Counted from the stretch's first letter, positions 11,701-26,700 are shown. The stretch is 64,000 nt of DNA from Rhyacichthys aspro (GCA_036850595.1 CM072162.1:23185071-23249070); one strand, 5' to 3'. Translations and numbers: made by a program. The notes: a model not told the origin generated them from the sequence alone.

Positions 11701-14700
11701 ATTTTAAAGTTTTAAGAATCAAACGCAGAGTTAAATGTATTTTCCTGGAGTACTGTCAGTGTCACTTTACTCCGTCACAGATTGAACGGGTCAAAATAAA
11801 AAAGTACCTGCACTGTTAAAGGAGGGCAGTAAAATCACCCCTGAGTGACTTTAGGGACCTCACTTCAAAACTTAAAGAGTGACAGGTGCAGTAGAGTAAG
11901 TCCAATAACTACAAGACACTTCCCACTCCTTTCCTCCAGTGTCACAGCACTGCTTTATGAATGAAAGGTAGAAAAAGCACTATATAAAGGTGTGCATTTA
12001 CAATTTAAAATGAATAAAGGCCAGATTATTGCTGCTCTTAGCCACCAACTGTTGCACCAGAAACAATTAATAAACTCTGCAATGTTTTTTAGTTTTTCTC
12101 TTGTGTTACTTGGAGGTATGTTCACTGCTTTAAAGGTAATTGACCTCTGAGAATAAAAAGGAAATAACCCTAAAACACAAGCCGTGCATCACTGGTGTCT
12201 GCTGCGTGGAGTGTTTCTGTTTGTCACCAGTTTAGTATGAAGCGTAAAGTGAGAAGATGTATCACAGGACATTACTTTAACTGACTTTTCGAGGCAGTGT
12301 CAAGCTCTTAAAGAAAGCCACGTTCGGTCAGATACCTGTCGTCTTCGGGGGAAGCGTGTTGGATAAGAATCCTGGGACTGGCAGGCCGTCTCCGAGGCAG
12401 GGTTTGGGACAAAGACTTTCTACGTGTACACAGGAAAAAGTCATTGAAAACAACACCTGTTTTTTTTTTTTTTATAGGCCTAAACTCACACAACAGCTGC
12501 ACATGCAACCGCCAAAGCAAACGGCCACAAGCCACAGAAGCAACAACAACAACAACAAAGTGTTCCCGATGGTCCTGAAGTGAACAGGTGAGCTCATGCA
12601 GGGACAAAGAGTGGTCATTTTAAACAGAAATGGACTCAATACAGTGAATCAGAGCTGTGAAGGTGCTACAAACCATTTAACACAATTCAAAATGCATTAC
12701 TTTAGCTTCATTCTGACAAAGCACCACAATATTCTGCTCTTCGAAGATAAAGCTTGTCCTCTCTGACTTGTAGCTCCACAACACAAACATTATCACTGAC
12801 TACACTTAAATAAAAACCAGTCTCAGCCTTTTTACGCCGTCATTTTGTCAAGCATTTGCAAAGCGACAGCAGAGCTTTGTGAGGGAAGTGGAGAAAAGCA
12901 GCAGCGCTAGTGGCAGGTTCTTATTCTGTGTCGGACTAGAACTAGAGGAAGACTACGACAGGACTAACACAGGACTAACACAGCAGACTACAGCAGGACT
13001 ACAGAGGGGTTTTTGTGGGTCTGGGGGCAGCAGCTGGTACCTGTCTGACTGTGGAGAGGGGGAAGGATAGTCTGGAGTGAGACAGGTGGCGCTAGCGCTC
13101 CTAACCCTGTCCAGAGAGGGCTGCAGGTCACTAATCCAACGAAGGAGGAGACGGAGAGACAGAGAAACAGTGGACAAACAGAAAACAGATTAAACGCTGC
13201 TCCATGATCCGGGAAAGAATGGTTCTGCTGATGCTCAAACTAAAATCTGAGAACATTTCAAACATGGAATAAAAAGGAGCCACTGATGGATATGAGTTTA
13301 TGTCACGAAACCAAAATTACAATTTGGCAGATTTCTGAAATAATGTAGGTACGTAAGGTTTGGTTTTGAAAAACTGACTGTGTTCAAATCAATAAAAATC
13401 ACATTTTCATATTCACTATGTCTTTAAAACTCCAATCCCTGATGTTCTTTTTTTGTCCCTGTCTCAGACTCTCCTCCAAAATCAGCCTAGAGACCTCTCC
13501 TGCTTCTCTTTGATTAAAAAACAAAACCACAAAATACTAATCCATTTGACCAAACTGAAGTTTAGAGTTTAGCGTTAGCTTAGATGTGACTTCAGCGTCA
13601 GGACGACAATTATCTCCTCCTCGTTAAACATTACGTGATTGAATTGACAGTATTTATCTGTGTTTTACGTTGCCTCCCTTTTCTCTGTTGATGCTTTTCT
13701 TTTTTCAGCTGTTTCTCTGTTAAAAGACATATTCAGCTGAAAATACACTTTATCTGCAGCTATTAAACTTCCTGGAACGTCATGTGACAAGTGTCGACCA
13801 ATGGGAGCGCTCCTTTTTGGAGCATGTGATTGTCCAAGGTTTTCTGTTCCTGAATAGAGGTTCTCATCTATTACAATCACTTACAATAAACAGTAGATGG
13901 ATCAGAAAGACTGTTTTTACACAAATGATTGATTTTACAATAAACTATTTGGGTTTAAACTATTTTCACAACTAGAAGAAAAAATATCAGGTGCAGTCTG
14001 ATTAAAATCCTGAGACCTTTCTGTCTTTTGAATGTCATTGTTTTGCGAAACAAACAAACAAAAGCACCTGAGCCCAAGAAACACAGAGAATTTCTTTTAT
14101 CATTAGGATCTGTTTATGGTTTGGGGAATGTAGAAAGATTAATTTAATTCTAAAAGCATTATTATTGTCTACCATTGGCCAAAAGGAATAAAAAATGGAC
14201 AATTGACAAAATCACACTGAAAGATATATTTGGGACTTCCATGTTTCAGAATAAAATATGATTCTAAAGAATATATGTGTCTCTTGTGTTAATGTGTGGA
14301 GCCTGCCTAAAGTAAATGCTGCCCTCTTGTGGACATTTATCATCACTACAACTTCAGAGTCTCAATCAGACAATATCTACAGCTGTATTTCCTCAAAAAC
14401 ATGAATCAAATAAAAAGTGAGACTTAAACCCGGAGCAGTTTTCTACAGAACAAAGGTCAGAGCCACAGCAGAGACGTGATTGGCCAGCGTTACCTGATGT
14501 GGAGGCACTCGGCACTTTTGCCTCGCACTGATTGGTGGAGCATGATGACCTCACTGTGGTTACCATGGAGATGGGGGTGACACATGAGGAAGTGGACAAA
14601 CAGCAGAAGAAGAAGAGGGTGAATAGGAACGGACACTGGTCACTGCTTTTATTTAAAACACACAACACACACAGACTTCTCTGAGAAAACAGCTCTGTCT

Positions 14701-17700
14701 GAACAACCTCCTGATATTTATTTATTTAATACATTTGTTTTACTCTATTTTACTCCATTCTTTTTTACTGTAAAATACAATGAAACAAAGCCACCATTGT
14801 TTGAGATAAATGTGAACTCAAAACTTATTTATTTAGTCTGGCTTTTAAATTGTGTTTTATAAACAGCTTGTTATATCTCACTTATTTTTATTTTATCTTA
14901 TTTATTTATTTTATACATTTTCCTCTATTTTAATCTTTTCTATTTTACTGTAAAATACAATGAAAGTAGTTTTTTGTAGAAAGAGTTTTACAAAGTGTTT
15001 TATCTCTCTAATTTTATTTTATCTTATTGTCTTTCTTTTATACATTTGTTTTACTCTATTTTACTCTATTCTATAAGCCACTATTGTGAATATTGTGTGA
15101 TATTGATTTTCTTTTGTGAAGCACCTTGAATTGCATTAAGCTGAATGAAAAATGCAATAGAAATAAAGTTTGATTGAGGCTGGAAGAATCAGCATCATCT
15201 TTTAAATCACTTCTTAAAACCAATGTTTATGATATTTATCACCGTATTTATTTTAATTTTATTTACACACAATTGACCTTTTAAACCTGTTTCCTTCATT
15301 TGTTTGTTTAATTATGGATATATGCTCAATAACACATCATCAGCTGTGAGCTCTGTTTTGTTTTGTCTAAAACTTTCAGTGCTGCTGAAATATAATTTTA
15401 CATGTGGACAAGAGCCACAAACGCAAAGATGTTTATTCATAAAAATATCCATTTGTTTAGCCGGATCCATAGTTTATTTACAAAACCAACACTACTGACA
15501 TGAAAAACTGACTTTATAACATGTTTATTAGTGCTTTATGGACACAATGCACAGCTACTGCACCAAACTCTGTAAAAAAAGCTTTAAAAAGGACCAAAAA
15601 AAGGAAAGACAATCATAAACATGTTGAAGCGGAGAAGCTGAACCGACTGCACACAGACTCACCACCAGCGTCACACAAACAGCAAACTACCACTGCCTCT
15701 GACACGACCCCCGTCCACACAAATACCATCCATTTTAAAACGTTTTCTGTGAGTTTTCATTTGCTTAAGATTATACACCACACGTTTTACCAGCTTGTGT
15801 TGTACTGCGAGTTTAATTTAAATAATGCTGTATTAAAATGAAAGCGTATTCGTGTGGACGCAGCCTGACCCCTCACAGACAGACCCTCACCTGTCGTCCA
15901 GGTAGTCCTGGTGCCGGCCTCGTCCCGGGTCGTAGAACCTGTTCGGAGAGCGGGAACGGCGGCTGTGGGGAAGCTCATCGTCCAAACTCCTGAAGAAGAA
16001 CAGAAAATAAAAGTCTAAAAACTGGAAAAACAGACTCAGGCTGTGACCAAAAACACTCCGAGTCTGGGGCTAATTTAACTAACGACCTTCAGGGTTATTT
16101 AGGGATTATTTAAAGTTTCTAGTGGCCCTTGAGAGTTCAAAGAAAACACACCTTAGACATGACCCTCACAGAGTCCGCTAACCAAACCAAACCAAAGCAG
16201 GAAGTACATGTACCTAAAACATATCTAACCTAAAATGTGCTTTTAAACCCTTTGGAACATTGAGCATTAACCTGTCATTGTCTGGACGTCGTAGGAACAT
16301 TTTATTATTTGAAAACTTTAGAACAAACCCGAATCGTGTTGAGAGACAGTTTTCGTTTTGCCCTCGTTATATTCCAGAAAACCTTTATACAATTATTTAA
16401 AGCCTATATTGTTGTTATATACAAGTAAATGTTCAGTATTTATTGCAGGAAGTTCTCCAGTTCAAGCTTTAGCCGTTAGCCTTTTAGCTTTAGACGTTAG
16501 CCTTTTAGCTTTAGATGTTAGCCTTTTAGCTTTAGATGTTAGCCTTTTAGCTTTAGACGTTAACCTTTTAGCTTTAGATGTTAGCCTTTTAGCTTTAGAC
16601 GTTAACCTTTTAGCTTTAGACGTTAGCCTTTTAGCTTTAGACGTTAGCCTTTTAGCTTTAGACGTTAGCATGTTGGAGCTACGGATTGTCTTCAGTGAGA
16701 AACATTATTTCGCTTCAAACACATTTAATTTGAAATGAAATGGGCTATGTTTATGCTGTCTTACCAGATACTCTTAAACAAGAACAAGTCAGAAGCATAA
16801 GTTTAACCGTTAAGTTAACCTTGCAATTGAATACTTCTCAGAAAATGACGAGATGCAGTACTTTGTGAAACATCTCTGAGTATTTCTCTGACCTTATGCA
16901 GCGACTGAAGAGTTCGAGACTAGTTTCAGACGCTGCCTTTGTCTCTTTGTCTTTCCTGTGGTCATCTCTTGGACCACACTCTGAATAAGCATTACTCCGA
17001 CTTGGCCGAACATTTCAGCACTTTTTCAAAACCAATGACAGAGATCCCTGGTTATTAATAGAAAAAGCGCTGATTTATAAAAGTGTACCGTATGCAGCAC
17101 ACTTTTTCCAAACGTGATGCATCTCCAGCCTGTTTGTTAATAACGTCCCGTGTGGATACGAGGAGTTTTATGCCAAAGACAGATCGGAGCGTGCTGCGAG
17201 GGAGTGGTCAGGTGGATTTTTACAGCAGACTGTTGGCTCGAAGGCTTTGGCTCGACTCGGTAAAAGCAGAGTTGGCAGCACTCTATGTTCTGCATCAGAC
17301 GGATTTTCATTAAGAGATGGACTCCTCTCAGTGTCTTCCAACAAACTCCACTTTCTCTGCGTCTGCCGTGTCGTTTTTACAAGCTTTACAACATGTCTTC
17401 ATCTCACAAGGCTCTTAACGAAACACTCATCGTCGAATACATCTGACTTCGGGGTTTTCTTTATTTCCGTGAATGACTTGAGGACAGATCTATGAAGGCG
17501 CTGTGCCATCAAAACCCATTTATGAAGTAAAACATCCATATTTACTAAAGGGCTGCAGCATTTATCTGCTCTCATTTATCTCAGGAAAGTTCCCATTCCC
17601 AAGCACAAAAATAAACTAACATTTTACTTTTTTTTGTTAACAATTTGAATATATTTTTAAACATTTTCATATTTTAGTGTTATTTTCTGTTATATTTGTA

Positions 17701-20700
17701 CTATATTCGTATATGTTTTAAATAATATTTTATAATAATATTTCCATATATCAGTTAGCATTACGGCAATGAATGACTGCATTTTAAGTTGTTTTGTGAT
17801 GTTATTTTTCCTCTTTTTGTCTCTGGATTGTAACTGCTGTAACACTTTTCCATAAAGTTAACTTATCTTAAAAACCCAGAGGAGTATTTAAATAAAGTTT
17901 ACAGCCTGATTTACTAAGGTTTGTGACCTGTAAAAGCAGTGAGTGGAGCCAAAATAATACTCTGACTTCAGCTGAGTCAGGTTCATTTTTTAGCTTAATT
18001 GCACTAGACTGTCCAGCGATCCTATTTTTTATTTATTTTTTCTCTTGATCCCAGTTTGATTTTTAGACGGTGGAGCAGATTAAAGTCGCGTTGTGTAACT
18101 TTTCTCCAGCAGGGGGCGCAGATCTCTCTACAGACTCTGTTCTGCAGCAGCTTATATTCACAGACAACATTTCTTTAGAAGTAGAGACTATCCAAGCGGC
18201 ACGTTTCTCAGAAAGAACATGTCTTCTGAAACAATAGGGTCATTTTAGTGTATTTTGTAAAGTTATGACTCTTTCTGCTCCATCTATTTGAGCCGTAAAA
18301 AGCCTCACTAATGAGTCCCTGTTGAGTTATAAGTATATATAAGGTGTTTTCTGTCCAGCTGAGGGGACTGCGTCAGTGAAACAGACATGATTCTGCTGAT
18401 TTCAGATTTACAAACCATCTAATGATTATGAGAATGTATATTTTTCGGCTAAAAGTTACACTGTGGTTCTTTAAACCGAGAGAAACAACTAGCTTCAGCT
18501 CTTTTTTTGCATAAATCTTGCCCTGTTTTCCATAAATGATTATAATGGGTCGATGTTGCCCCGTTGACCTTAAAGCCCCTCACCTCTGAGCCGGGACGTT
18601 GGGCGGCCGTGAGCGTGTCCGGCCCTGTTCCTCTCGGTGGGGGGACACAGACCTGGAGCGGATGTGATGGGTGGGGGTCCTCTGCTGCTCCGGGACCTCC
18701 AGAGTGGACGAGGGCTCTCTCTGACGCTCTCTGCCCCGGTTCTCTGCTGCTGGGACGGACACGGGGTTTTAGTGACTACAATTCATACAGAGACCTCATG
18801 TAAGTACAGTACAATCACTCCCTGTTGTTGTGCATTTAAATCCAAACTAAATCCTGGCTCAGCAGCAGTCTCTGTACAGTATATTCTCATCATTGTTTCA
18901 TTTGTAGGACATTTTAGTTTCATAAAAGCTTTTTGAGACTTAAGTGTTGCAAATAAGCCTTTACTTCTGAGTCTGTGTGGTGTGTCCCTATAAATAAATC
19001 ATAAATAAATAAATAAACACAGAGAATACAGTATTTTAATTCACAAAATAAAACCAAAAACAGCTGTTGAGATGCTTGACTTGACTTTGTCTTTTAAAGC
19101 ATTCTCTTGTGCATTGACAATAAAGTTTAAATTGTGTTTTTGTTCTTTCTGTTTCATTTTCCTGATTATTCCATGTTTTAGTTACAGTTCCACGCTGTGA
19201 ATAGCTCTAAAAGTAAAAACATGGCTAAATCTTTATGCTCTAAAAGACATAATAGACCTCATTCAAAAGTTCACGAGCCTCCTGTCCAGTTTAGTTTTAA
19301 AAAATGTTCGTATCTGGAGCCAAACTGGACTCTCTCTGAGCCTTTTGTGTTGGACTAATATTAGAACTAGAACTGGCTTGTATTTGTTAATGAAAGCCTT
19401 CTGTTTAGTTTCAGGGAACAATCTGTGGAGTTAAAAATACTCAGAGTGAACGGCCCTGAAGGACACATTTTGAACCTGAGGCTTTGTTTACGACAGAAGA
19501 GCAGCTCAAAGCTCACAGCAGGACGAGATATCAACCTGTTTCTACCACCAGCTGGAATTAAAGGAAAAACTTAGTTAAAGTGAGTTTATCTCGAGTTTTT
19601 AAACGTTACAGAAAGACACTGCAAGGGTTGAGTGGGGACAATGATCTAAAATTAGTAGGTCATGACCCAACTTTCTGCTTGTGCTGTTGTTTTCAATTCA
19701 TTTTTATTCATTTTTATTAAAGGAAGCAAAGAGTCTTTCCTTTTTCCTGTTTTTTTCAGGGGTTTTTTTTTCTTTTTTATCAAATGCCGATGAACAACCA
19801 CAAACATTTTCTTGATTTTTAAACTTTTTTAACTAAAAACTTAAACTTATGGCAACTCAAATAACATTTTTGACGGCCCACGTTTTGTGTTTTAACATTT
19901 CATTTTTATGCAGGATCTGTAGTGAGTCTTTGAGGCTTTGTTTGTGGCTAAATTACTGTATTCGACTCAGATCAGACTTAGACACAAAGCAGTGACATAA
20001 AATCTGCTCAAAAAGACAGAGAAGAAGGAGAAGCTGGCAACAAAACAAGATAAAGACAAAGCGTACCAGACGATAGCCATGCATTTTCAGACCAGCACAC
20101 ATTTTACGCGACTAACTAAATGTTGTATGGATAAAAAGGTCTTTTATCTGATATTTGTTTGTGTGAAAAGTCAGTGAATGAACGAGAGAACAGACCCCAC
20201 CCACCTTTAGACACTAGAGCCGTACCTTCATCAAACTCAGGCTCAGTGAGACGCTGAGAACCTACACATGCACAGACACAGATATATTCATGCAGACGTT
20301 AGAACGGATGGAGAGCGCACATTTACATCCACAACAGTGTTTACTTCTGGACGTCATTAAGTGGATTACAAACAGAACAGAGCAGTGACAGTGAAGAGGA
20401 GTGGGTTTCAGGCTCAGGTCGAGTTCTGTTCCCGTTAATTATTTTGATTTAATTAGTTTTTCAGTGTAATCACCTAAAGCTTATTGTAACAGGAATCATC
20501 TGTAAAAAAATGAGACCTTAAGACGTGATCTAGTCTTTATAATTAAAGATTTTAATAGTATAATAATGATCAGTCCACAGCAGGATTTTGTCCAATCACA
20601 GCTCACTTCAGGTAAAAAGGAGCGCTCCCATTGGTCGACACTGATGTCAACAACGAAGGAACAAGGAAATAAACCAAGGAAATGGGTTATTCTGTTGGAA

Positions 20701-23700
20701 ATACGACTTATTTTACAGGTTTCAGTCAGATTTTAATAAGTTTTAGTTGGATTTCAACAGATTTTAGAAGGATTTCAACAGGTTTTTGTTGGATCTGAAC
20801 AGGTTTTAGATGGATTTAAACAGGTTTTAGTTGAATTTGAACAAGTTTTAGTTGGATCTAAACAGGTTTTAGTCAGATTTGGACAGGTTTTAGTCAGATT
20901 TGGACAGGTTTTAGATGGATTTGAACAGATTTTATTTATCTTTGTTACAAAAATCAAATTAATCTAAAACATGTTCAAATCCAATTAAAACCTTGAGTCA
21001 AAATTATCACATGTATTAAAGGGCCTTATAAAACATTGCACACGGCCGTATTTGGCCCTCGGGCCTTGAGTTTGAGCAATCTGGAGATTAAATGTCTTGT
21101 TGGGGTTTGTTTATCTCAGTAACAACAGCAGCCCACTCCTCTTCACTGTGGATCAGATGAAACAGTGCTAGAGACTCACGCTGCAGTTTCTTGGCCGGGC
21201 CGTCGGGATGGATGTGTCGGCGGGACGGGAACGGAGAGGGTCTGGGCAGAGGGATGGAGGACACGTCGTGGGTCTGCAGCGGGTACCAGTGAGGTTTGTC
21301 GTCCAGTAACGCCGTCTCCAGCTCGATCAGGATCTGGACACGACACAAGGAGAAGGAAAAGTGATATATTTGTATTTGCTGCAGATTTAAACGTCCTGTT
21401 GTTCAGTCGTGTCTGTCCCAGGTTTATTCACTGTTTACCACTGAGTTCTGAGGTGAAAGCTGCAGAGTCCCTGGAGCAAAGTCCTGCCAAATACTCACTT
21501 AGTCACAAAAAAGGTGCAGATGTGCTACTGCTATTACTTTAATGGGAATGAAATACAGGCTTAAGAATTAGCTGCGGACCATATGGATCAAGGTTCTGAT
21601 GACACAGCTTGAAATCAAAATAAAATGGAAGCCATTTAAGGGAAATGAATCAAGCGTCCTGAAGGCCCAGCCTGAACCAATCTGAGGAAATAATTAATGA
21701 ACAGAGAGTATGTGTCTAATGTTCGTTGCTGTACTCTGGGACTTCTCTCATTCTTGACACACCTTAGAAGTCCAATCTGATGTAATCTAAAGCCTTCAAA
21801 ATCAGTTTATGTGATGAATTAACCTTATTGTGATGTTTTTCTTTTGGAAAGCTGATGAAGGAGGAGTTAGTGAGGCTTACTAATACTAATCCATTTGACC
21901 AAACTGAAGTTTAGAGTTTAGCGTTAGCTTAGCTGTGACTTCAGCGTCAGGACGACAATTATCTCCTCCTCGTTAAACATTACGTGATTGAATTGACAGT
22001 ATTTATCTGTGTTTTACGTTGTCTCCCTTTTCTCTGTTGATGCTTTTCTTTTTTCAGCTGTTTCTCTGTTAAAAGACATATTCAGCTGAAAATACACTTT
22101 ATCTGCAGCTATTAAACTTCCTGGAACGTCATGTGACAAGCCGGTGTTTAGATTTAGAGTGTTTTGTCAAAGCTAGAAGCACAAAATGTGAAAACTGTAA
22201 CAGGTCTTGATGATTTTCGATGCAAACCAAGAACATAAAGACGTCAGTAGAATGGCTGGGCTCAAAGCAGGAACAGAAGCCTCAAACGGGAACAGAAATA
22301 TCAACAGCCACCTCATTAGATTAAAGCCAGAAATGCAATTAACAGAGAAGAAACTGTTCCAATAAAGAGAATGTTTGCCCTTCAGTGTTCTGTTTGTGTT
22401 ACCTCTCCCATGAAGGTGCTGTCCTCGTCCGGAGACCGGGGCTGGTCCCACAGAGTCAGCTCCAACATGTGGTTCCTGAAGTCCCTCCGATGAACGTGAG
22501 AATACACAAACGTCTGGTTCCACTTGGGCTCGCACGTCTTCTTCACTGCTTTCGTTCGCCGTTTGCTTTTGTCACTGCAGCGTTTCACAAACACATGACA
22601 AGTGCATTAACCCCATAAAAGATGAAACAATAGGCAGACAATTATAATGTTTTGAAATTGAGCTATTTATTGGACCTAAAAACAAAGACAAATACTATTC
22701 AAGGTTTTTTGAACTCTTCTTTTGGTGTTTTCTTTTTTACCCAAGAGAGAATCATTTTTAGGACTTTATCTTGAACTTTGCATATTTGAGGAATCTGAAA
22801 ATACATAAAAAATAACCAATAATTGTGACCTTGGATATATATATAATATGAAATATAGATGATCATTGTCATTTAATTTTGTTTGAGACAAAAGAGCGTT
22901 ATCAGCAAGTGAAATATTAAAATTATGTATAGTTATGTATACAACAAAAACAGCATATAGTGCATTATGTACATTATGTACTAAATTTAAAAACATAATT
23001 AATTTTATTAATTACTAAAATATGGTAATTTAAAGGCATTTTGGCAAAAAACATGTGCAGATTACATAGATTAATGTGATAAATTGCAAATAAACCAAAT
23101 TTGATTCACACATTTTTAACAATATTTTTCTACAACATAATGTATAAAATAGGAAGTTATTAAAATAATAAAGTCAATGTTCATATTAAAGTATCACTAA
23201 CAACATTTATGCAGTTCCTAGTTCCTCAAAATTACAAGAAAACCCTCAGTGAAGGCTGCAGAGCATGAATGAACCACCAGGGGGCGAATAAGAAGTAGCT
23301 AATCGTACACAACAGGTTTTTCTTGAAAGTATTGATTGTGTTGTAAACAAGACGCGTCGGCCTAAACAGTCCGTAGCTGATTGTTGACGTGTTTGTTTAC
23401 CTGCGGTCTGGGAGGAAGTACATCTTGACGTAGGGGCTTCTGGGTCGTCCGTCCGGCCTCAGAGGAAGGTCCCGCGCCTGCAGCACATTCACGATGAGCT
23501 GGTGACCCGCTTTATCGTACCACAGCTTCACCTGGACCGCACCAAAACACACCAAAAATAACCCAACGTGCTCATAATTCAAGCGTTAGAGACAGGATCA
23601 GGGCCGGACTCACTGAGAGCTCTCCGGGCATCAGCTGAGGCGCGTCTTGGAGCATCCCGGGACTGGAGGGGGACAGGACATTTAGGGACGGTCTCTCCTT

Positions 23701-26700
23701 TGGGGACTCAAATGAACTGGAACCTGCTGCAAAGACAAAGAGACAAAAGTTAACTATCTTGGACAAATTCAAAGTAAATGAAGAAGAGAAAAATATGCAA
23801 ACATTTGACAGAATAAACTTGACCACAACAGAGTTCAGAAACAAGTTGAAATCCAACTAAAACGTGTTCAAATCCACCTGAAACATGATCAAATCCAACT
23901 AAAACCTGCTCAAATCCAAATAAAACTTGTTCAAATTCATCTAAAACCTGTTCAAATCCAACTAGACCCTGTTTGTGCTGCTCTTAAACGTATCGATCAA
24001 ACATTTAACAGTGAACACCAGAATGTGACTCGTTTAAAGTGAAAAGTCCATATTTCTGCTGAAAACTGTGAGGATTATTAAGTATGAATGTGATATGTTT
24101 TCTGCAAAAGTGGAACATATTTCTTCTTTTATAAAACCCTGGACGATATTTTCACACAGACATGTTCTCTTGTTCTGTAAAGCTGTACCTGATCTTTGCA
24201 GAAAACCAAGCGTTCCTATAAATACCTCTGTACTTTAGGATGTTTATGTCAGAATTGTTGCAGGAGAAAGGCGGGAGTGTGACAGTGGATGATAAATGAG
24301 ACGGCCTCGGGTCCAGTTTTCTCTGAGGGTTTCTCTGCAGAGCCCTGAATCAGACTCGTTATAAACACCACACGCTGCTGACGACAGAAGGGAATTTCCT
24401 TCAGCCTACTTTAGCTCCACTTTACTTTCTCAGCGAGTTCTACTGCGTTAGACACATTCAGTTCATGGATATGTTCTGTGAAGTTATTAAGACACAGCCA
24501 CATTTATCTGAACTGGAATTATGTGCTTTTAATTAATTAAGTGACCTCACTTTTGCATTTTCTGCTTTTATTTTTGAGTGTTACTGTTGCACAAACTGAC
24601 ATTGGCCCTCAGCTTCAGAGATAAATTGTACTGTTCACAGCTGCAAAAGCAGCAGCTTTGTACAATAAGGTTCAAATCCAACTAAAACCTGTTCAGATCC
24701 AACTAAAAACACTTTAAATCCATCTAAAACCCGTTTAAATCCAACTAAAACCTTTTCAAATCCATCTCAAAACTATTCAAATCTATCTATAAACTGTTCA
24801 AACCCTTCAAAAACCTGTTCAAACCCATCTAAAACCTGTTTAAATCCAACAAAAACCTGCTCAAATCCAACTAAAACTCTTCAAATCCATCTAAAACCTG
24901 TTCAAATCCACCTAAAACCTGTTTGTATCAATCATAAACATATCAATTGGTGGAAAAGAGACAGTGGATTTGTTTCAACAGTAAAACAGCAGCAGGTACT
25001 TACTAGATTCTAATGGAGGGTGGGACGTGTCGGGGATTCTTGGGATATCACTGTGAAACAAGCAACAGAGACACAGTCACTTTAACACAGAAAATAAACT
25101 TATTAAATACAGAGTTAGTACAGATTTAATGCTCATTCAGACATGCACACGTTAATAAAGAGGTCAGTTTCTCAGTTAAAAACATGGAGAAGCAAATGGA
25201 AGAAGCAGGGAGCAGTGAAGAACAGACTTATTTTACAACATTTTTTAAAAGTCTGTCCAAACTGCGGCCTTTTTTATTCCAAAGAAGCACCAGAATCCAA
25301 CTGAGCAGCTTCAGGTTTGAAAACACAGAAACCTGGTCTACACTTATCAGAATGAGGACGAAGAGATTATAAACTCACATGCAAAGTCCAAGAAAATGTA
25401 CTCAATTTAACGTCTATTTGATCAGTCTGATAAGTGTCGTGTGGATCCTCCTTTTGCATTGAGCCCATTCAAAAGTAAAAGAAAAAAGAGCCAGAGCTTG
25501 TTTTAAAAAAGCTGTAAAATAAAGTCTGGGAATTAGCAACAGCCTCACAATTTCACTGAAAAAAGCTCGAGAGGTTTTCACTCCAATTCCGCTCGCTCAC
25601 AAATGTGCTTTTCAAAATAAAAGCAGTCATTTTTGTTTCTCTGCAAACAGTTCAGAAGCTGCAACAGCACAGAGGCCATTTTGAATCCCTCAACTTTAAA
25701 CAGTAAAAAGGTAATAAGTTGACAGAGTTTTGTGTAGTTTTTGTGTAGTGTCGTATTTTTTAATATATGTTAGATTTTGTTCAGGGATTCAAAATGACAG
25801 CAGCGAACAAACGTTGCCTCTTTTCATCATGAGACAGTTCAAAAACCCTAAAAATGGGCAGGTTACTTACTGATATTTTCTATAAACCCTTCGCGAGTGT
25901 TTGGGGAGAAATTCATACATTTAACTTTTTCTATCAGAAACTTACACAGGTATGAAAAATGTGTTTATTAATAAAAATACTTGGACACACGTTTAGCTTA
26001 TTTAATATTTAGAAATCATTCCCCAGAACCCACTAGTAATCTCTTTTAACAGAGAAACAGCTGAAAAAAGAAAAGCATCAACAGAGAAAAGGGAGGCAAC
26101 GTAAAACACAGATAAATACTGTCAATTCAATCACGTAATGTTTAACGAGGAGGAGATAATTGTCGTCCTGACGCTGAAGTCACAGCTAAGCTAACGCTAA
26201 ACTCTAAACTTCAGTTTGGTCAAATGGATTAGTATTTTGGAGGAAAAACTGATCTGGTTTTATTTTTTAATAAAAGAGAAGCAGGAGAGGTCCCTAGACT
26301 GATTTTGGAGGAGAGTCTGAGACAGGGACAAAAAAAGAACATCAGGAAGTGGAGCTTCAAGAGCTGATCTGTTTGGTCCAGACTTTAGGACTTTCCCGTT
26401 TGATCTGATCCAAATCTTCAGGTGTGAAAGCTCCAGGTCGGGTTTGTTTGTGAAAGACAGTTTAGAAATAGTTTGGACTTTAAAACCCACAAAGAAGAGT
26501 GAACGGAGAAAAAACGGAAAAAAAGGTACCAGTCGGATCTTTTCAAAACAAACAGCTCATATTCTGCAAGTTTCTAACATAAAAAAAATGTTTGGTGATT
26601 AGCAGTTTAAGTACAAAATTCACTCAGGCTTCAGTTCAGCTGCTTGTTTTCACATTAACATTTATTCTCTCGGCCTAAAGCTCCGTGCTTCGTCCAAGAA

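Larger units (their letters stand above)
9477..12335. other. rims1 intron between a15 and a16
   Basis: The intron contains the degenerate TTTAGTCCTGGT repeat (9636-10370) and a hairpin-forming inverted repeat (10494-10595). AT-rich sequence fills the rest. The open frame at 10877-11185 has no similarity I recognise. Further small linker exons are possible but I could not prove any. Confidence 0.45.

Noticed and set aside
16358..16738. 126-codon open frame with heptad repeats, and its 69-codon mirror on the other strand
   Set aside because: Both are translations of the 21-bp minisatellite.
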